NCBI RefSeq assembly: GCF_015352425.1
Contig: NZ_JADKNH010000001.1
Location: 345,376 to 409,375, forward strand
DNA from: Fusibacter ferrireducens
GTDB lineage: Bacteria; Bacillota; Clostridia; Peptostreptococcales; Acidaminobacteraceae
Length of the DNA stretch: 64,000 nt
Direction: 5' to 3'
The translations under genes and the position numbers were made by a program. Of the stretch, positions 36,080 through 44,932 are shown in pieces. The stretch's first letter is position 1. Each line of letters opens with the position of its first letter. The notes under the pieces were generated by a model, which worked only from the letters and a program-made list of their open reading frames with translations, was not told the origin of the DNA and did no database searches.

Positions 36080-37477
36080 ATGACTGCTATTAAAATCACG
36101 GAAACGATATTAAGAGATGCACACCAGTCGCTGATTGCAACACGTTTATCGACAAATCAGATGATTCCAATATTAGAAACACTTGATTCCATTGGATATC
36201 ATGCTTTAGAGTGCTGGGGGGGCGCAACATTCGATGCTTCTCTGCGTTACTTGAATGAAAATCCATGGGATCGATTGAGATTATTACGTAAGCATGTTAA
36301 AAATACAAAATTACAAATGCTGTTAAGAGGCCAAAATTTATTGGGTTATAAGCATTATGCTGATGATGTTGTCGAAGAGTTTGTAAAAAGATCTATAGGC
36401 AACGGTATTGACATTATTCGTATCTTCGATGCCTTAAACGATATAAGAAATATAGAAAAGGCACTTATCACCACTAAAAAAGAGGGTGGACACGCTCAAG
36501 CAGCTATTTCATATACCATTAGTCCTATTCACACCATTGATACTTTTGTTGATTTGGCTAAATCTATGGAGCAATTAGGGGCAGATTCCATATGCATTAA
36601 GGACATGTCTGGGCTTCTTGCACCTTATGAGACTGAAAAACTTGTCAAAGCGATTAAGGCCAATATATCTGTACCACTGGAAATTCATTCGCATTGTACA
36701 AGTGGACTTGCTTCTATGACTTATCTTAAGGCAATTGAAGCAGGTGTGGATATCATTGATACGGCTATTTCGCCATTTGCAAGTGGCACATCACAACCGC
36801 CTACAGAACCTTTTGTTGCAACTTTAAAGGGCACTGAATTTGACACTGGACTGGATTTGAAACAACTGGATAAAGTGACTCAATATTTTGCGCCTATTCG
36901 AGATAATGCTCTGGAAACGGGTTTACTGGATCCTAAAATTTTAGGTGTGGATATCAATACTTTGGTTTACCAAGTTCCAGGGGGAATGCTTTCAAACCTT
37001 GTCTCTCAACTAAAAGCTCAAAATGCGCTTAATAAATTTGAGGAAGTCCTTAAAGAAGTACCGCGTGTGAGAGAAGATCTAGGTTTTCCACCACTTGTGA
37101 CACCTACAAGCCAAATGGTTGGGACTCAAGCTGTACTCAATGTGATTATGGGTGAGCGCTATAAAATGGTGCCTAAGGAAATCAAGGAATACGTAAGAGG
37201 TATGTACGGTAAACCAACTGTTCAAATTTCCAAGGAGATCATTGAAAAAATAATTGGCAATCAAGAAGTTATTACTTGTAGACCAGCAGATATAATAGAG
37301 CCTCAACTTGAAACAGAACGCAATAAAATGAAAGCTTATCTTGAAGAAGAGGAAGATGTGCTCTCATATGTTTTATTCCCACAAGTTGCTGAAGACTACT
37401 TTAAATATAGACAAGCTGAAAAATATAAGATTGATGGTGAATTGGTGGATACAGAACAACAAACATATCCAGTATAG
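36080..37477 (+). CDS. Oxaloacetate decarboxylase alpha / pyruvate carboxylase subunit B-type carboxyltransferase
   Basis: A 465-residue biotin-dependent carboxyltransferase (COG5016). It shows ETILRDAHQSLIATR with the metal-binding Asp, QMLLRGQNLLGYKHYADD, CIKDMSGLLAP with the lysine that is carbamylated in the family, and EIHSHCTSGLASM with metal His. Characterised proteins decarboxylate oxaloacetate or carboxylate pyruvate. The C-terminal biotinyl domain (MKM motif) found in many relatives is absent: the protein ends shortly after the PYC-OADA domain, so a separate biotin carrier must be encoded elsewhere. ATG follows AAGGAGG. Divergent from an Lrp-type regulator. Confidence 0.9.
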   Translation: MTAIKITETILRDAHQSLIATRLSTNQMIPILETLDSIGYHALECWGGATFDASLRYLNENPWDRLRLLRKHVKNTKLQMLLRGQNLLGYKHYADDVVEEFVKRSIGNGIDIIRIFDALNDIRNIEKALITTKKEGGHAQAAISYTISPIHTIDTFVDLAKSMEQLGADSICIKDMSGLLAPYETEKLVKAIKANISVPLEIHSHCTSGLASMTYLKAIEAGVDIIDTAISPFASGTSQPPTEPFVATLKGTEFDTGLDLKQLDKVTQYFAPIRDNALETGLLDPKILGVDINTLVYQVPGGMLSNLVSQLKAQNALNKFEEVLKEVPRVREDLGFPPLVTPTSQMVGTQAVLNVIMGERYKMVPKEIKEYVRGMYGKPTVQISKEIIEKIIGNQEVITCRPADIIEPQLETERNKMKAYLEEEEDVLSYVLFPQVAEDYFKYRQAEKYKIDGELVDTEQQTYPV

Positions 37478-37502
37478 TCTGAAGTCAAAATAAAATATCC
37501 CA

Positions 37503-37536
37503 AAAGATCGCTTAAAATCTAGGCGATCTTTTTTTT
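37503..37536 (+). terminator. Terminator of the carboxyltransferase gene
   Basis: AAAGATCGC and GCGATCTTT pair across an 11-base loop, followed by a run of T residues to 37536. Confidence 0.85.
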
Positions 37537-37543
37537 AAAACAA

Positions 37544-37945
37544 CAAGATTTGAGCCGAAAGCTGTGCTGAGGAATGTTCATCCTCAAACAGCGTCAGCGA
37601 AAATCGTTTTGGGGCATTGAGCGATGCCCCAAATGTTGTTGTATGCAAGATTTGAGCCGAAAGCTGTGCTGAGGAATGTTCATCCTCAAACAGCGTCAGC
37701 GAAAATCGTTTTGGGGCATTGAGCGATGCCCCAAATGTTGTTGTATGCAAGATTTGAGCCGAAAGCTGTGCTGAGGAATGTTCATCCTCAAGCAGCGTCA
37801 GCGAAAATCGTTTTGGGGCATTGAGCGATGCCCCAAATGTTGTTGTATGCAAGATTTGAGCCGAAAGCTGTGCTGAGGAATGTTCAACCTCAAACAGCGT
37901 CAGCGAAAATCGTTTTGGGGTATTGAGCGATGCCCCAAACGTTGT
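37544..37945 (+). repeat. Four tandem copies of a 102-bp structured repeat (array C)
   Basis: Units begin at 37544, 37646, 37748 and 37850 (exact 102-base period); the last is cut at about 37945. Each unit holds two stems: an imperfect GCTGTGCTGAGG with CCTCAAACAGCGTCAGC, and a 10-bp TTTGGGGCAT/ATGCCCCAAA with a 6-base loop. Units differ by single changes (an A to G in unit 3, and GTTCAACC plus a C to T giving a G-U pair in unit 4). There are no unique spacers, so this is not a CRISPR array. The period is a multiple of three, which leaves a long spurious reading frame open on the minus strand. Confidence 0.93.
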
Positions 37946-38026
37946 AACGCTTTCATTATGGAAATAAGCATGATACAATAATAAGAGTGCTTCACAGCGA
38001 CAAAGAAAAAAGAAATGGAGGCAACG

Positions 38027-38386
38027 ATGGGCAAGAAAGAACAAAAGATTTCTCCAATGCCGAGCAAGAATCAGACGCGAAAAGACAGATACAATCAAAT
38101 GGTTTATGAAAATTGGCCAGCGAATAGAGCGTTGGGTAAACGAAAATTTGTGTTCAAATTTGGGGCTTTGAGTTGGGGACTTGGTACCTATGTGATCTAT
38201 TGGATAATGATGATGATTTTAAACTTGATTACAAAATCGAATGCGGCATTTAATTTGTATCAATTTATTTTTACGCTTTTGCTTTTCATCGTAGTGGGCT
38301 CTATTTATGGCATTATTCTGTGGCATCGAAATGAAAAAATATTTAAGACCAAATATCCATACGGGCGCAAGGCGCAATCTAAATAA
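38027..38386 (+). CDS. Small membrane protein of unknown function
   Basis: A 119-residue protein with a Lys/Arg-rich cytoplasmic N-terminus (about 45 residues) and two membrane helices (around LSWGLGTYVIYWIMMMILNLI and FIFTLLLFIVVGSIYGIILW), followed by a basic tail. No family recognised. The ATG at 38027 follows GGAGG at 38017; an ATG at 38015 lacks a site. It is a single gene between the repeat array and a terminator at 38392. Confidence 0.65.
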   Translation: MGKKEQKISPMPSKNQTRKDRYNQMVYENWPANRALGKRKFVFKFGALSWGLGTYVIYWIMMMILNLITKSNAAFNLYQFIFTLLLFIVVGSIYGIILWHRNEKIFKTKYPYGRKAQSK

Positions 38387-38391
38387 TTTAG

Positions 38392-38416
38392 AAGAGCTCA
38401 AGGCTCTTTTTTTTTT
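38392..38416 (+). terminator. Terminator after the small membrane protein
   Basis: AAGAGC/GCTCTT stem with a short loop and a run of T residues to 38416. Confidence 0.75.
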
Positions 38417-38486
38417 GAAAATAATATTTACAATTAATGTAAAATAAACTATAATAAAGCATATACCAAATATTAGGAGGATTCGC

Positions 38487-39305
38487 ATGTACTATTTTTA
38501 CGCTTCTCAATATACGGAACTGTGCTTCAATAAAGTAAAAGCGTATATGCCCAATGCAAGTCTTTGCTGGGATTTAGAATCCATAATGATTTCAGACGAT
38601 GACAAGCTGATCATTGAAGCAAATCTAAGTGATAAAATACCAAAATGGGTTAAAAAAAATCAAATTGTTTTGCTTTCAGAGGAACCAGGGGGAAAAGATA
38701 CCATTTACATGTACCAGAGTTACTTTGAGATTATAAAAAAGATCAAAGGACAGAACAAACAAGTGTTCTCAATTATTTCGGATGAGGTGAATGCAATGTA
38801 TGCCCCCTTGCTTTCAAAGGCGATAATATCCAATAATCCTGTTATTATATGCAGTTTTAATCCCGATACGGAGACAGATATGTTGTTTGATTTGAGCGGT
38901 GAAAGTCATTTGACTTTAGAATGTATTGAGCCTTATCTAAGAAAGCACCCAGAACATACTTTTTTGGAATTAAACTTCTTTAAATCTCTCATGGATATGA
39001 CGCATCCTCCAAAAGATTTAATCATCAATATTTTGGATCTTTTAAAAGATAAATACCATTTAATTTTAAACCTTATGCCCATTAAAAACGAATTTGATTT
39101 AAATTTGATCAGCATTTCAGATTACTTGATCTTTATTGCTTCAGAGCCAACTAAATTGAATGTTTCTATCGTGGAACAACTCAGGCATTTTAATGAGCAA
39201 GGGGTATTACATGATATTTATCTATCCGCTTTTGATAAAAAGAATGAAGAATGGTCTAATGGCCTATCCAAAAAATTTGCAGATCTGGTTAAGGACTGTA
39301 TCTGA
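38487..39305 (+). CDS. Divergent TadZ/CpaE-like protein, first gene of the Tad-like locus
   Basis: A 272-residue soluble protein in the position usually held by the pilus localisation ATPase TadZ/CpaE. The N-terminal 90 residues look receiver-like (NASLCWDLESIMISDDDKLIIEAN, then IVLLSEEPGG). The rest shows an alternating strand/helix pattern (PVIICSFNPDTETDMLFDLS, LNLMPIKNEFDLNLISISDYLIFIA) like a MinD/ParA fold but without the deviant Walker A lysine motif, so ATP binding is doubtful. It precedes tadA by 11 bases. Assignment rests on context and pattern; treat as tentative. Confidence 0.45.
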   Translation: MYYFYASQYTELCFNKVKAYMPNASLCWDLESIMISDDDKLIIEANLSDKIPKWVKKNQIVLLSEEPGGKDTIYMYQSYFEIIKKIKGQNKQVFSIISDEVNAMYAPLLSKAIISNNPVIICSFNPDTETDMLFDLSGESHLTLECIEPYLRKHPEHTFLELNFFKSLMDMTHPPKDLIINILDLLKDKYHLILNLMPIKNEFDLNLISISDYLIFIASEPTKLNVSIVEQLRHFNEQGVLHDIYLSAFDKKNEEWSNGLSKKFADLVKDCI

Positions 39306-39316
39306 AAGAAGGACGT

Positions 39317-40489
39317 ATGATATCGTATGAGATGATCAAAACACTTAAAAATAAAATATTAGAGAAAATTCCTAAAGTTGAGGAACCCTTTGTCAGTCAA
39401 GCCATACATCAGGAGATTGCAAATTTAAACCATCTCACCATAGAAGAAAAAATGGCTTTAAAAGCAACACTTTGGGATACAATCTTCAAATATGATGTGA
39501 TTCAACCTTTGCTGGATGATGACAGTATCAGCGAAATTATGATCAATGGCCCTGAGAACGTTTTTGTAGAAAGATCTGGACAGTTGGAAGCCATCGATTT
39601 AAAGTTTTCAAATCATGATCATTTGATGAGTTTAGTTCATAAAATTGCCACTGAAATTGACAGACCTATAAATACGGGCACACCTATTATGGATGCAAGA
39701 CTTAAGGATGGCTCAAGAGTTAACATTGTCATAGAACCTGTGGCTTTAAATGGCCCTGTGGTGACAATTCGTAAATTCAAGCAGTCCTTTAACAACCCTG
39801 AGGAACTCATACAGAATAAAATGCTCTCTAGAGAGCTTGCTGATTTTTTAAAGTTGTGTATCCAAAGCAAGTTTAATATATTCATCTGTGGCAGTACGGG
39901 TTCTGGAAAAACGACATTGTTGAATTGTTTAACGCATTATATTCCATCATCAGAGCGCTTGATAACCGTAGAGGATGCCGCAGAACTTCAAATCCAAAAT
40001 CATGAAAATTTGGTTTCTCTTGAAGTTAAGAAATCCAATACCAATCAACAATCCATTACAATTTCACATTTGATTAAAAATGCACTTCGGATGAGGCCCG
40101 ATCGGATCATTGTGGGTGAGGTAAGGGGCGAAGAAGTTGTGGATATGCTACAAGCCATGAATACAGGCCATGATGGCTCTCTTTCCACAGGACATTCAAA
40201 TTCAGGTATGGACATGCTTACGCGGCTAGAAGTTATTGCATCCAGCCATTCTGAAATTAATCACACTTTGATTCGGCGTCAAATTATTTCTGCCATTGAT
40301 CTTATTATTTTTATCGAGCGTTTGCCAAGTGGCAAAAGGAAGATTACAGAAGTCAGTGAAGTGATTAAAAATGAAACAGATTATGTTTTAAATAAAATAT
40401 TTGATTTTTATGAACCTATAGGTCCAAATCCAATAGGTTTTAAAGAGGCACTTGTCAACAAACACAAACTTAGGAGAGCTGTTGTATGA
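39317..40489 (+). CDS. tadA: Tad/Flp pilus assembly ATPase
   Basis: A 390-residue secretion ATPase of the CpaF/TadA type. The N-terminal domain contains [26 protein letters not shown], then [11 protein letters not shown], Walker [17 protein letters not shown], the Asp box [14 protein letters not shown], Walker [20 protein letters not shown] and the His box [15 protein letters not shown]. It drives assembly of a type IVc pilus or related secretion machine at the membrane. It overlaps the tadB gene by four bases. Length is typical. Confidence 0.92.
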   Translation: MISYEMIKTLKNKILEKIPKVEEPFVSQAIHQEIANLNHLTIEEKMALKATLWDTIFKYDVIQPLLDDDSISEIMINGPENVFVERSGQLEAIDLKFSNHDHLMSLVHKIATEIDRPINTGTPIMDARLKDGSRVNIVIEPVALNGPVVTIRKFKQSFNNPEELIQNKMLSRELADFLKLCIQSKFNIFICGSTGSGKTTLLNCLTHYIPSSERLITVEDAAELQIQNHENLVSLEVKKSNTNQQSITISHLIKNALRMRPDRIIVGEVRGEEVVDMLQAMNTGHDGSLSTGHSNSGMDMLTRLEVIASSHSEINHTLIRRQIISAIDLIIFIERLPSGKRKITEVSEVIKNETDYVLNKIFDFYEPIGPNPIGFKEALVNKHKLRRAVV

Positions 40490-41217
40490 AGTCAGAAAAC
40501 TTTTTTAAATATTTAAAGTCAAAGGATTTCAGAATTATTTTTTTTGACTTAACATTCTATATATTGGGAATTAAATCATTTTATAACAGTTTCTTATTGC
40601 TGCCTTTGCCAGTGATTGTCATTGCAATCCTCATAAAATTTAGCAGGCGATATGATCGAAATTATGCCAGTGAAATCAGTTTTCAACTCATAGAATTCCT
40701 GAATTATATCAATTCCAATTTAAGTATTGGGATGAGTTTTGAACATGCCATTCTCTCTTATGAAAAAGATCGTTATTCATCGTTTGATGACAACATGAGG
40801 AGGCGATTTGAAAAACTGATCAATGCCATTAGGATGGGCGTATCTCAAGAACAATTATTAGGCGTTTTGGAAACTGTATTTCCGATAAGAGATACTAAGC
40901 GATTTGCCTCGATGTTAATTCAGAGTATGAAGACGGGTGCCAATCAATCTTTTATCGTGAGTATTACACTGGATAAACTCTATATCAAACACAAAACAGA
41001 GTCCGAAATACAAATGATTTTATACCAAAAGAAGACTGAGCAAATGATTCTTTGTATGGCACCTATGCTTGTTATACTCATGATCAGAGGGATGTCTCCT
41101 GAATATTTAATGCCTCTGTATACGGAAGTCATTGGGCGAATGATTATGACATTTTCATTTTCACTTTTAGTGGCCATGAAGTTAATCTCTAAAAAAATCA
41201 TCCAAATAGAAGTATAG
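40486..41217 (+). CDS. tadB: TadB-like inner-membrane platform protein
   Basis: A 243-residue protein of the T2SSF type. There is an N-terminal hydrophobic segment (LLPLPVIVIAILI, about 40-55), a cytoplasmic helical domain with FLNYINSNLSIGMSFEHAIL and FASMLIQSMKTGANQS, and C-terminal membrane helices (ILCMAPMLVILMIRG, MIMTFSFSLLVAMKL). It forms the platform with TadC. Start ATG overlaps tadA stop. Shorter than many TadB proteins, which run about 290-320 residues. Confidence 0.8.
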   Translation: MKSENFFKYLKSKDFRIIFFDLTFYILGIKSFYNSFLLLPLPVIVIAILIKFSRRYDRNYASEISFQLIEFLNYINSNLSIGMSFEHAILSYEKDRYSSFDDNMRRRFEKLINAIRMGVSQEQLLGVLETVFPIRDTKRFASMLIQSMKTGANQSFIVSITLDKLYIKHKTESEIQMILYQKKTEQMILCMAPMLVILMIRGMSPEYLMPLYTEVIGRMIMTFSFSLLVAMKLISKKIIQIEV

Positions 41218-41225
41218 GAGGCAAT

Positions 41226-41894
41226 ATGCTAAAAGTTAAAATGCTAAAAGTAAAAGATAAGGATAAAGATGAAGATGAAGATAAGGATAAAGATAAAGAC
41301 TTAAAAATAGAGCTTAAGAAAGGGGAAGGCAAGAAAAAGACCAGTAAATTGAAGCAGAAGAAAAAGCAGAAATCTAAATCTAACTTAGAAATTAAGTTAG
41401 AACTCTACAATAAGAAAGTAGACGCTTTTTTATATATGCATAAACTCAAGAAACTCAAACCACACCCCTTTGCAGTAGAACTCCCCAGTTTTATTCAAGA
41501 GATTATACTCAATATGACATGTGATATGACCATTGAAAGCGCTGTAAAGGGTGCAATTATAAACAACAGCGAGAACCCGAATTTTGAAGCTTTAAATCTC
41601 AAAATCGAAAAACAGATTTCTGCAATTAATGCACTCAATATGTTCGCGCTTGAATGTAATTTTCACGATCTTTGGAAACTCTCCAGACTCATCAATCAGA
41701 ATTTTTTAACAGGGAGTGTCAACACGTATTCGGCAATGGAGAGATTTCACGATGAGCTCTGGGATCAAAAGTTACAAAATGTCAAAACAGCTTCAGAAAG
41801 GGCGAGTTTGTACTTAACCTTCGTACTGATGTTGTCACTGTTTAGTGTCATTGTGGTGGTTGTTACACCCATTATGATAAATATAAATTTATAG
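41226..41894 (+). CDS. TadC-like platform protein with charged repetitive N-terminus
   Basis: A 222-residue protein. The first 55 residues are almost only Lys, Asp, Glu and Leu, encoded by imperfect 6-base repeats (AAGGAT/AAAGAT, about 41255-41300); the start itself is a 15-base tandem duplication (ATGCTAAAAGT twice). The remainder (VELPSFIQEIILNMTCDMTIESAVKGAIIN onwards) resembles a T2SSF domain and ends in a membrane segment YLTFVLMLSLFSVIVVVVTPIMI. Position after tadB and before the prepilin gene supports TadC. Short for the family. ATG follows AGGAGG. Confidence 0.55.
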   Translation: MLKVKMLKVKDKDKDEDEDKDKDKDLKIELKKGEGKKKTSKLKQKKKQKSKSNLEIKLELYNKKVDAFLYMHKLKKLKPHPFAVELPSFIQEIILNMTCDMTIESAVKGAIINNSENPNFEALNLKIEKQISAINALNMFALECNFHDLWKLSRLINQNFLTGSVNTYSAMERFHDELWDQKLQNVKTASERASLYLTFVLMLSLFSVIVVVVTPIMININL

Positions 41895-41905
41895 GAGGAG
41901 AACTT

Positions 41906-42121
41906 ATGTTATTGAGTCATTTGATGCCCTTGTTGCCCAAGAGCGTATATTGTGCTATTAAAAGTGTTAATTTAAAAGATGAAAGAGGCCTTGGCACGAT
42001 TGAAATGGTAGTGCTGATGGCTGTTTTGATTGGCGCGGCATTTTTATTTAAGGATCTTATTAAAAGTGTTTTTGATAGGTTAAAAGCTGTAATCGACGGA
42101 AAGGGATTAGAAAATCTCTAG
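41906..42121 (+). CDS. Flp-type pilin precursor
   Basis: A 71-residue class III prepilin. A cytoplasmic leader of about 28 residues ends in DERG, followed by LGTIEMVVLMAVLIGAAFLF, which gives the canonical cleavage after Gly and Glu at +5 and a membrane-spanning helix. A short C-terminal helix follows. It would be cleaved by a prepilin peptidase, which is not in the window. It lies 11 bases after the TadC-like gene with GGAGGAG as ribosome site. Confidence 0.85.
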   Translation: MLLSHLMPLLPKSVYCAIKSVNLKDERGLGTIEMVVLMAVLIGAAFLFKDLIKSVFDRLKAVIDGKGLENL

Positions 42122-42169
42122 GGACGAAGTCACTGTAAAAATGAAATTTCTAAAAAAGGAAGTTCAACT

Positions 42170-43153
42170 ATGAGCACAAATAATGAATTTCACACAGAAG
42201 TCATATGGGGTCAGTCGCCTGACCCTATCTTCTTTAAAATGCAACAGAATGTGCCACTTAAAGCTCTAGCTTATTTAAAGGAAACGCGGCGAGTGGGTGA
42301 AAAATATGAATATGAGTACAACGTTTCAAATTTTGTCTCCGTTGAAACCTTAATAAATACACGCCAATTTAACATGAGGTTATTTTTACTTTTGCTCAAG
42401 AACTTGGATGCTTTGACACTCCAATTGGAACAATATATGCTTTCTATAGATATGTTTATCTATAGAGAAGATGCACTTTACTTTGATCCGTCCGTTGATC
42501 AATTTGTCTGGTTGTTGTTGCCTTTTAACCGAGCAGAACAGCATGTTAAAAGGCAACAACTTTATTTTTTTAGACATTTATTGATGGAGTTGGAGCAATG
42601 CCATTCTATCAACATGAATATGTTGCTCTTAAAATCCAATTTTTCAATTGCCGAGCTTCAAGCACAATATCTATCTCATGTGAATGCAGCAGTGCCATCA
42701 AATAATCAAGCAAAACAGAGAAAGGGCAAAGTGGAACAGTTTAAAAGTGATCTCTATGCGAAATGGCCCTTTAAAAAAAATATCAGAAAACGTCAATCCC
42801 ATCAAAGCGTTAAACACTCAGAATCGCCTCAGGGGGGATTGAATCTAAAAAAAACAGCTTATGTACAGAGACATCCCATATTGATTTCACGCGATCAGCC
42901 TTCAGTACAGTATAAGATTTATTATGAAACCTGTTTAATTGGTCGTGATGAACGCTGTGAAGTGAGTATTGATGAAACCTCCATCAGTAGAGAACATGCA
43001 AGGTTATATACTCAAAATGCTACATTTTTAATTGAAGATTTGAACTCTACAAATGGCACTTTTGTCAATAATAAAAAGATCCTGAATAAAACCGTAATCA
43101 GTCATGGGGATGAACTGCGAATTGGTCACTGTGACTTTATATTTCTCACGTGA
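42170..43153 (+). CDS. FHA-domain protein of the Tad-like locus
   Basis: A 327-residue protein. The C-terminal FHA domain (about 245-327) is clear: TCLIGRDERCEVSIDETSISREHARLYTQ, then LEDLNSTNGTFVNNKKIL-type sequence and LRIGHCDFIFL. It binds phosphothreonine peptides. The N-terminal 170 residues, with YNVSNFVSVETLI- and FVWLLLPFNR-type segments, resemble the domain I recall as DUF6382 that precedes FHA in clostridial Tad loci. A basic linker joins the two. It suggests Ser/Thr-kinase control of the pilus, but no kinase gene is present here. Confidence 0.75.
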   Translation: MSTNNEFHTEVIWGQSPDPIFFKMQQNVPLKALAYLKETRRVGEKYEYEYNVSNFVSVETLINTRQFNMRLFLLLLKNLDALTLQLEQYMLSIDMFIYREDALYFDPSVDQFVWLLLPFNRAEQHVKRQQLYFFRHLLMELEQCHSINMNMLLLKSNFSIAELQAQYLSHVNAAVPSNNQAKQRKGKVEQFKSDLYAKWPFKKNIRKRQSHQSVKHSESPQGGLNLKKTAYVQRHPILISRDQPSVQYKIYYETCLIGRDERCEVSIDETSISREHARLYTQNATFLIEDLNSTNGTFVNNKKILNKTVISHGDELRIGHCDFIFLT

Positions 43154-43273
43154 CTTTTGAGGTGCAAACTAAATTTATATTTTATAAAAATTTAACCAAA
43201 CTCCAATACCTTTTTATGTTATCATATTAAAGTGAGTAGAGCCTGATGGCTATAAATAGATAAGGAGTAAACC

Positions 43274-43813
43274 ATGATTAATGATATTAAAGAAGTTCTT
43301 TTTTCTGAAGAAGTATTGAGATCGAAAGTTAAAGAAATGGCACAGCAAATTTCTGAGGATTATCAAGGAAAAGATCTCTTGCTCGTGGGCGTTTTAAAAG
43401 GTGCAAACGTTTTCATGTGCGATTTAATGCGTGAGATTAGCTTTCCAATTCAAATAGATTTTATTGCGGCGTCTAGTTATGGGCATTCCACAGAATCTTC
43501 AGGTGTTGTTAAAATCTTAAAAGATTTGGATTATAGCATTGAAGGCAGAGATGTCATCATAGTGGAAGATATCATTGATACGGGTTTAACCCTTCAATAT
43601 TTGATTAAAAACTTTAAATCTAGAAATCCGAGAAGTATCGAAATCTGTACTCTATTGAATAAACCAGAGCGTAGAATTGCAAATATCGATGTCAAATACA
43701 TTGGTTACAAGATTCCAGATGAGTTTATTGTTGGATATGGCATTGACTATGCTGAAAAATATAGAAATTTGCCTTTTATTGCCTCATTAAAGGAATCTGT
43801 ATATACAAAATAG
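43274..43813 (+). CDS. hpt: Hypoxanthine phosphoribosyltransferase
   Basis: A 179-residue purine salvage enzyme converting hypoxanthine (and guanine) to nucleotide with PRPP. Motifs: LLLVGVLKGANVFMCDLMREI, IDFIAASSYGHSTESSGVVKI with the flexible loop, and the PRPP loop VIIVEDIIDTGLTLQYL, ending with VGYGIDYAEKYRNLPFIASL. Length is standard. ATG preceded by AAGGAG. The deoC gene follows after about 110 bases, consistent with the salvage theme of the region. Confidence 0.97.
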   Translation: MINDIKEVLFSEEVLRSKVKEMAQQISEDYQGKDLLLVGVLKGANVFMCDLMREISFPIQIDFIAASSYGHSTESSGVVKILKDLDYSIEGRDVIIVEDIIDTGLTLQYLIKNFKSRNPRSIEICTLLNKPERRIANIDVKYIGYKIPDEFIVGYGIDYAEKYRNLPFIASLKESVYTK

Positions 43814-43851
43814 TTGTGTACATTTAATAAAAATACGTGTTTTTATTTGAC

Positions 43852-43893
43852 GATTGGGTAGGAAACTTATATGATTGGATAGGAATCTTATAT
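43852..43893 (+). repeat. 21-bp direct tandem duplication upstream of deoC
   Basis: GATTGGGTAGGAAACTTATAT (43852-43872, two variants differing at two positions) is repeated at 43873-43893. The unit carries a TAGGAA element and sits between hpt and the deoC ribosome site. Confidence 0.8.
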
Positions 43894-43926
43894 GAGTTAA
43901 GTAAAATATTAGGTGAGGTGAAAACT

Positions 43927-44595
43927 GTGAATTTAGCAAAATATATTGATCATACGATCTTAAAACCCGATGTTTCGGATCAAGATGTCATCAGAATTTG
44001 TGATGAAGCCAAAACATATCATTTCTTTTCTGTATGTGTAAACCCTTATTTTGTACCATTGGTTGCAAAAGAACTTCAAGGGACCGATGTGAAAGTAACG
44101 TCGGTAATCGGATTTCCACTAGGTTCGAGTACTAGTGAAATCAAAGCTTTAGAAGCTAAAAAGGCTGTGGAAGATGGTGCCGATGAGATCGATATGGTCA
44201 TCAATATTTCTGCCTTAAAGGATGGCAAATATCAGTATGTTCAAAAGGACATAGAAGCTGTTGTCGATGTCATTAAGGGCAAAGCTATTCTCAAAGTCAT
44301 TATTGAAGCTTGTCTTTTGACAGATGATGAAAAAATAAAAGCTTGTGAGCTTTCAAAAGCTGCAGGCGCTCAATTCGTGAAAACATCGACTGGATTTAGT
44401 ACTGGTGGTGCAACTGAAGCCGATGTTAAATTGATGAAGAAGACTGTGGGCAATGCCCTAGAAGTTAAGGCATCAGGTGCTGTTAGAGATTATGCCACTG
44501 CTCTTAAAATGGTTGAAGCAGGTGCTACTAGAATAGGCGCTTCTTCTTCAGTTGCGATTGTCACTGGCAATCCATCAGGGGCATCAGATTACTAG
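43927..44595 (+). CDS. deoC: Deoxyribose-phosphate aldolase
   Basis: A 222-residue TIM-barrel aldolase that splits 2-deoxyribose 5-phosphate into glyceraldehyde 3-phosphate and acetaldehyde. Motifs: [12 protein letters not shown] at the start, [51 protein letters not shown] with the Schiff-base Lys, and VKASGAVRD. The frame extends upstream to 43837, but the GTG at 43927 follows AGGTGAGGTG and gives the standard family N-terminus. It works with deoD to degrade deoxynucleosides. Confidence 0.96.
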   Translation: MNLAKYIDHTILKPDVSDQDVIRICDEAKTYHFFSVCVNPYFVPLVAKELQGTDVKVTSVIGFPLGSSTSEIKALEAKKAVEDGADEIDMVINISALKDGKYQYVQKDIEAVVDVIKGKAILKVIIEACLLTDDEKIKACELSKAAGAQFVKTSTGFSTGGATEADVKLMKKTVGNALEVKASGAVRDYATALKMVEAGATRIGASSSVAIVTGNPSGASDY

Positions 44596-44649
44596 GTAGT
44601 TATAAAAGATGGTCATACATTACAATTCAAAATGAGCGAAAAACATTTG

Positions 44650-44684
44650 CGGTTTGCATAATAAAATTATGTAAACCGTTTTTT
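44650..44684 (+). terminator. Terminator of deoC
   Basis: CGGTTTGCATAAT and ATTATGTAAACCG (one G-U) with an AAA loop and six T residues. The remaining gap to 44933 shows no other clear element apart from a G-rich patch near 44750. Confidence 0.85.
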
Positions 44685-44932
44685 AAAATAACAAAATTGA
44701 GTCAAAAAATTCTTTTCGAGATCTCATTTGGGAAAATCAGTAGTAAAGTTGGGGGCGAGGTGTGGGGAGCTGGGTCAATGCTGTTTAGTACCATAATCCT
44801 GTTCATGTATAGTACTTTTCACTTATTTTATACATGTCATGCAGTTGTAATGTTATTCTAATTCAATTTTCAGCATAATCACCAAAAGATGTGGTATATT
44901 AATACTATAAGCATAACATTATGAGGTGGAAA

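Noticed and set aside
37544-37945. CRISPR array.
   Set aside because: The copies are contiguous 102-base units without unique spacers, and no cas gene is in the window.
37535-38098. A 187-codon minus-strand frame containing a repeated 34-residue unit (ASLNAPKRFSLTLFEDE core).
   Set aside because: It is the translation of the 102-bp DNA repeat, whose period is divisible by three so the frame stays open. It has no ribosome site, overlaps the real gene at 38027, and dispersed copies do not keep the frame.
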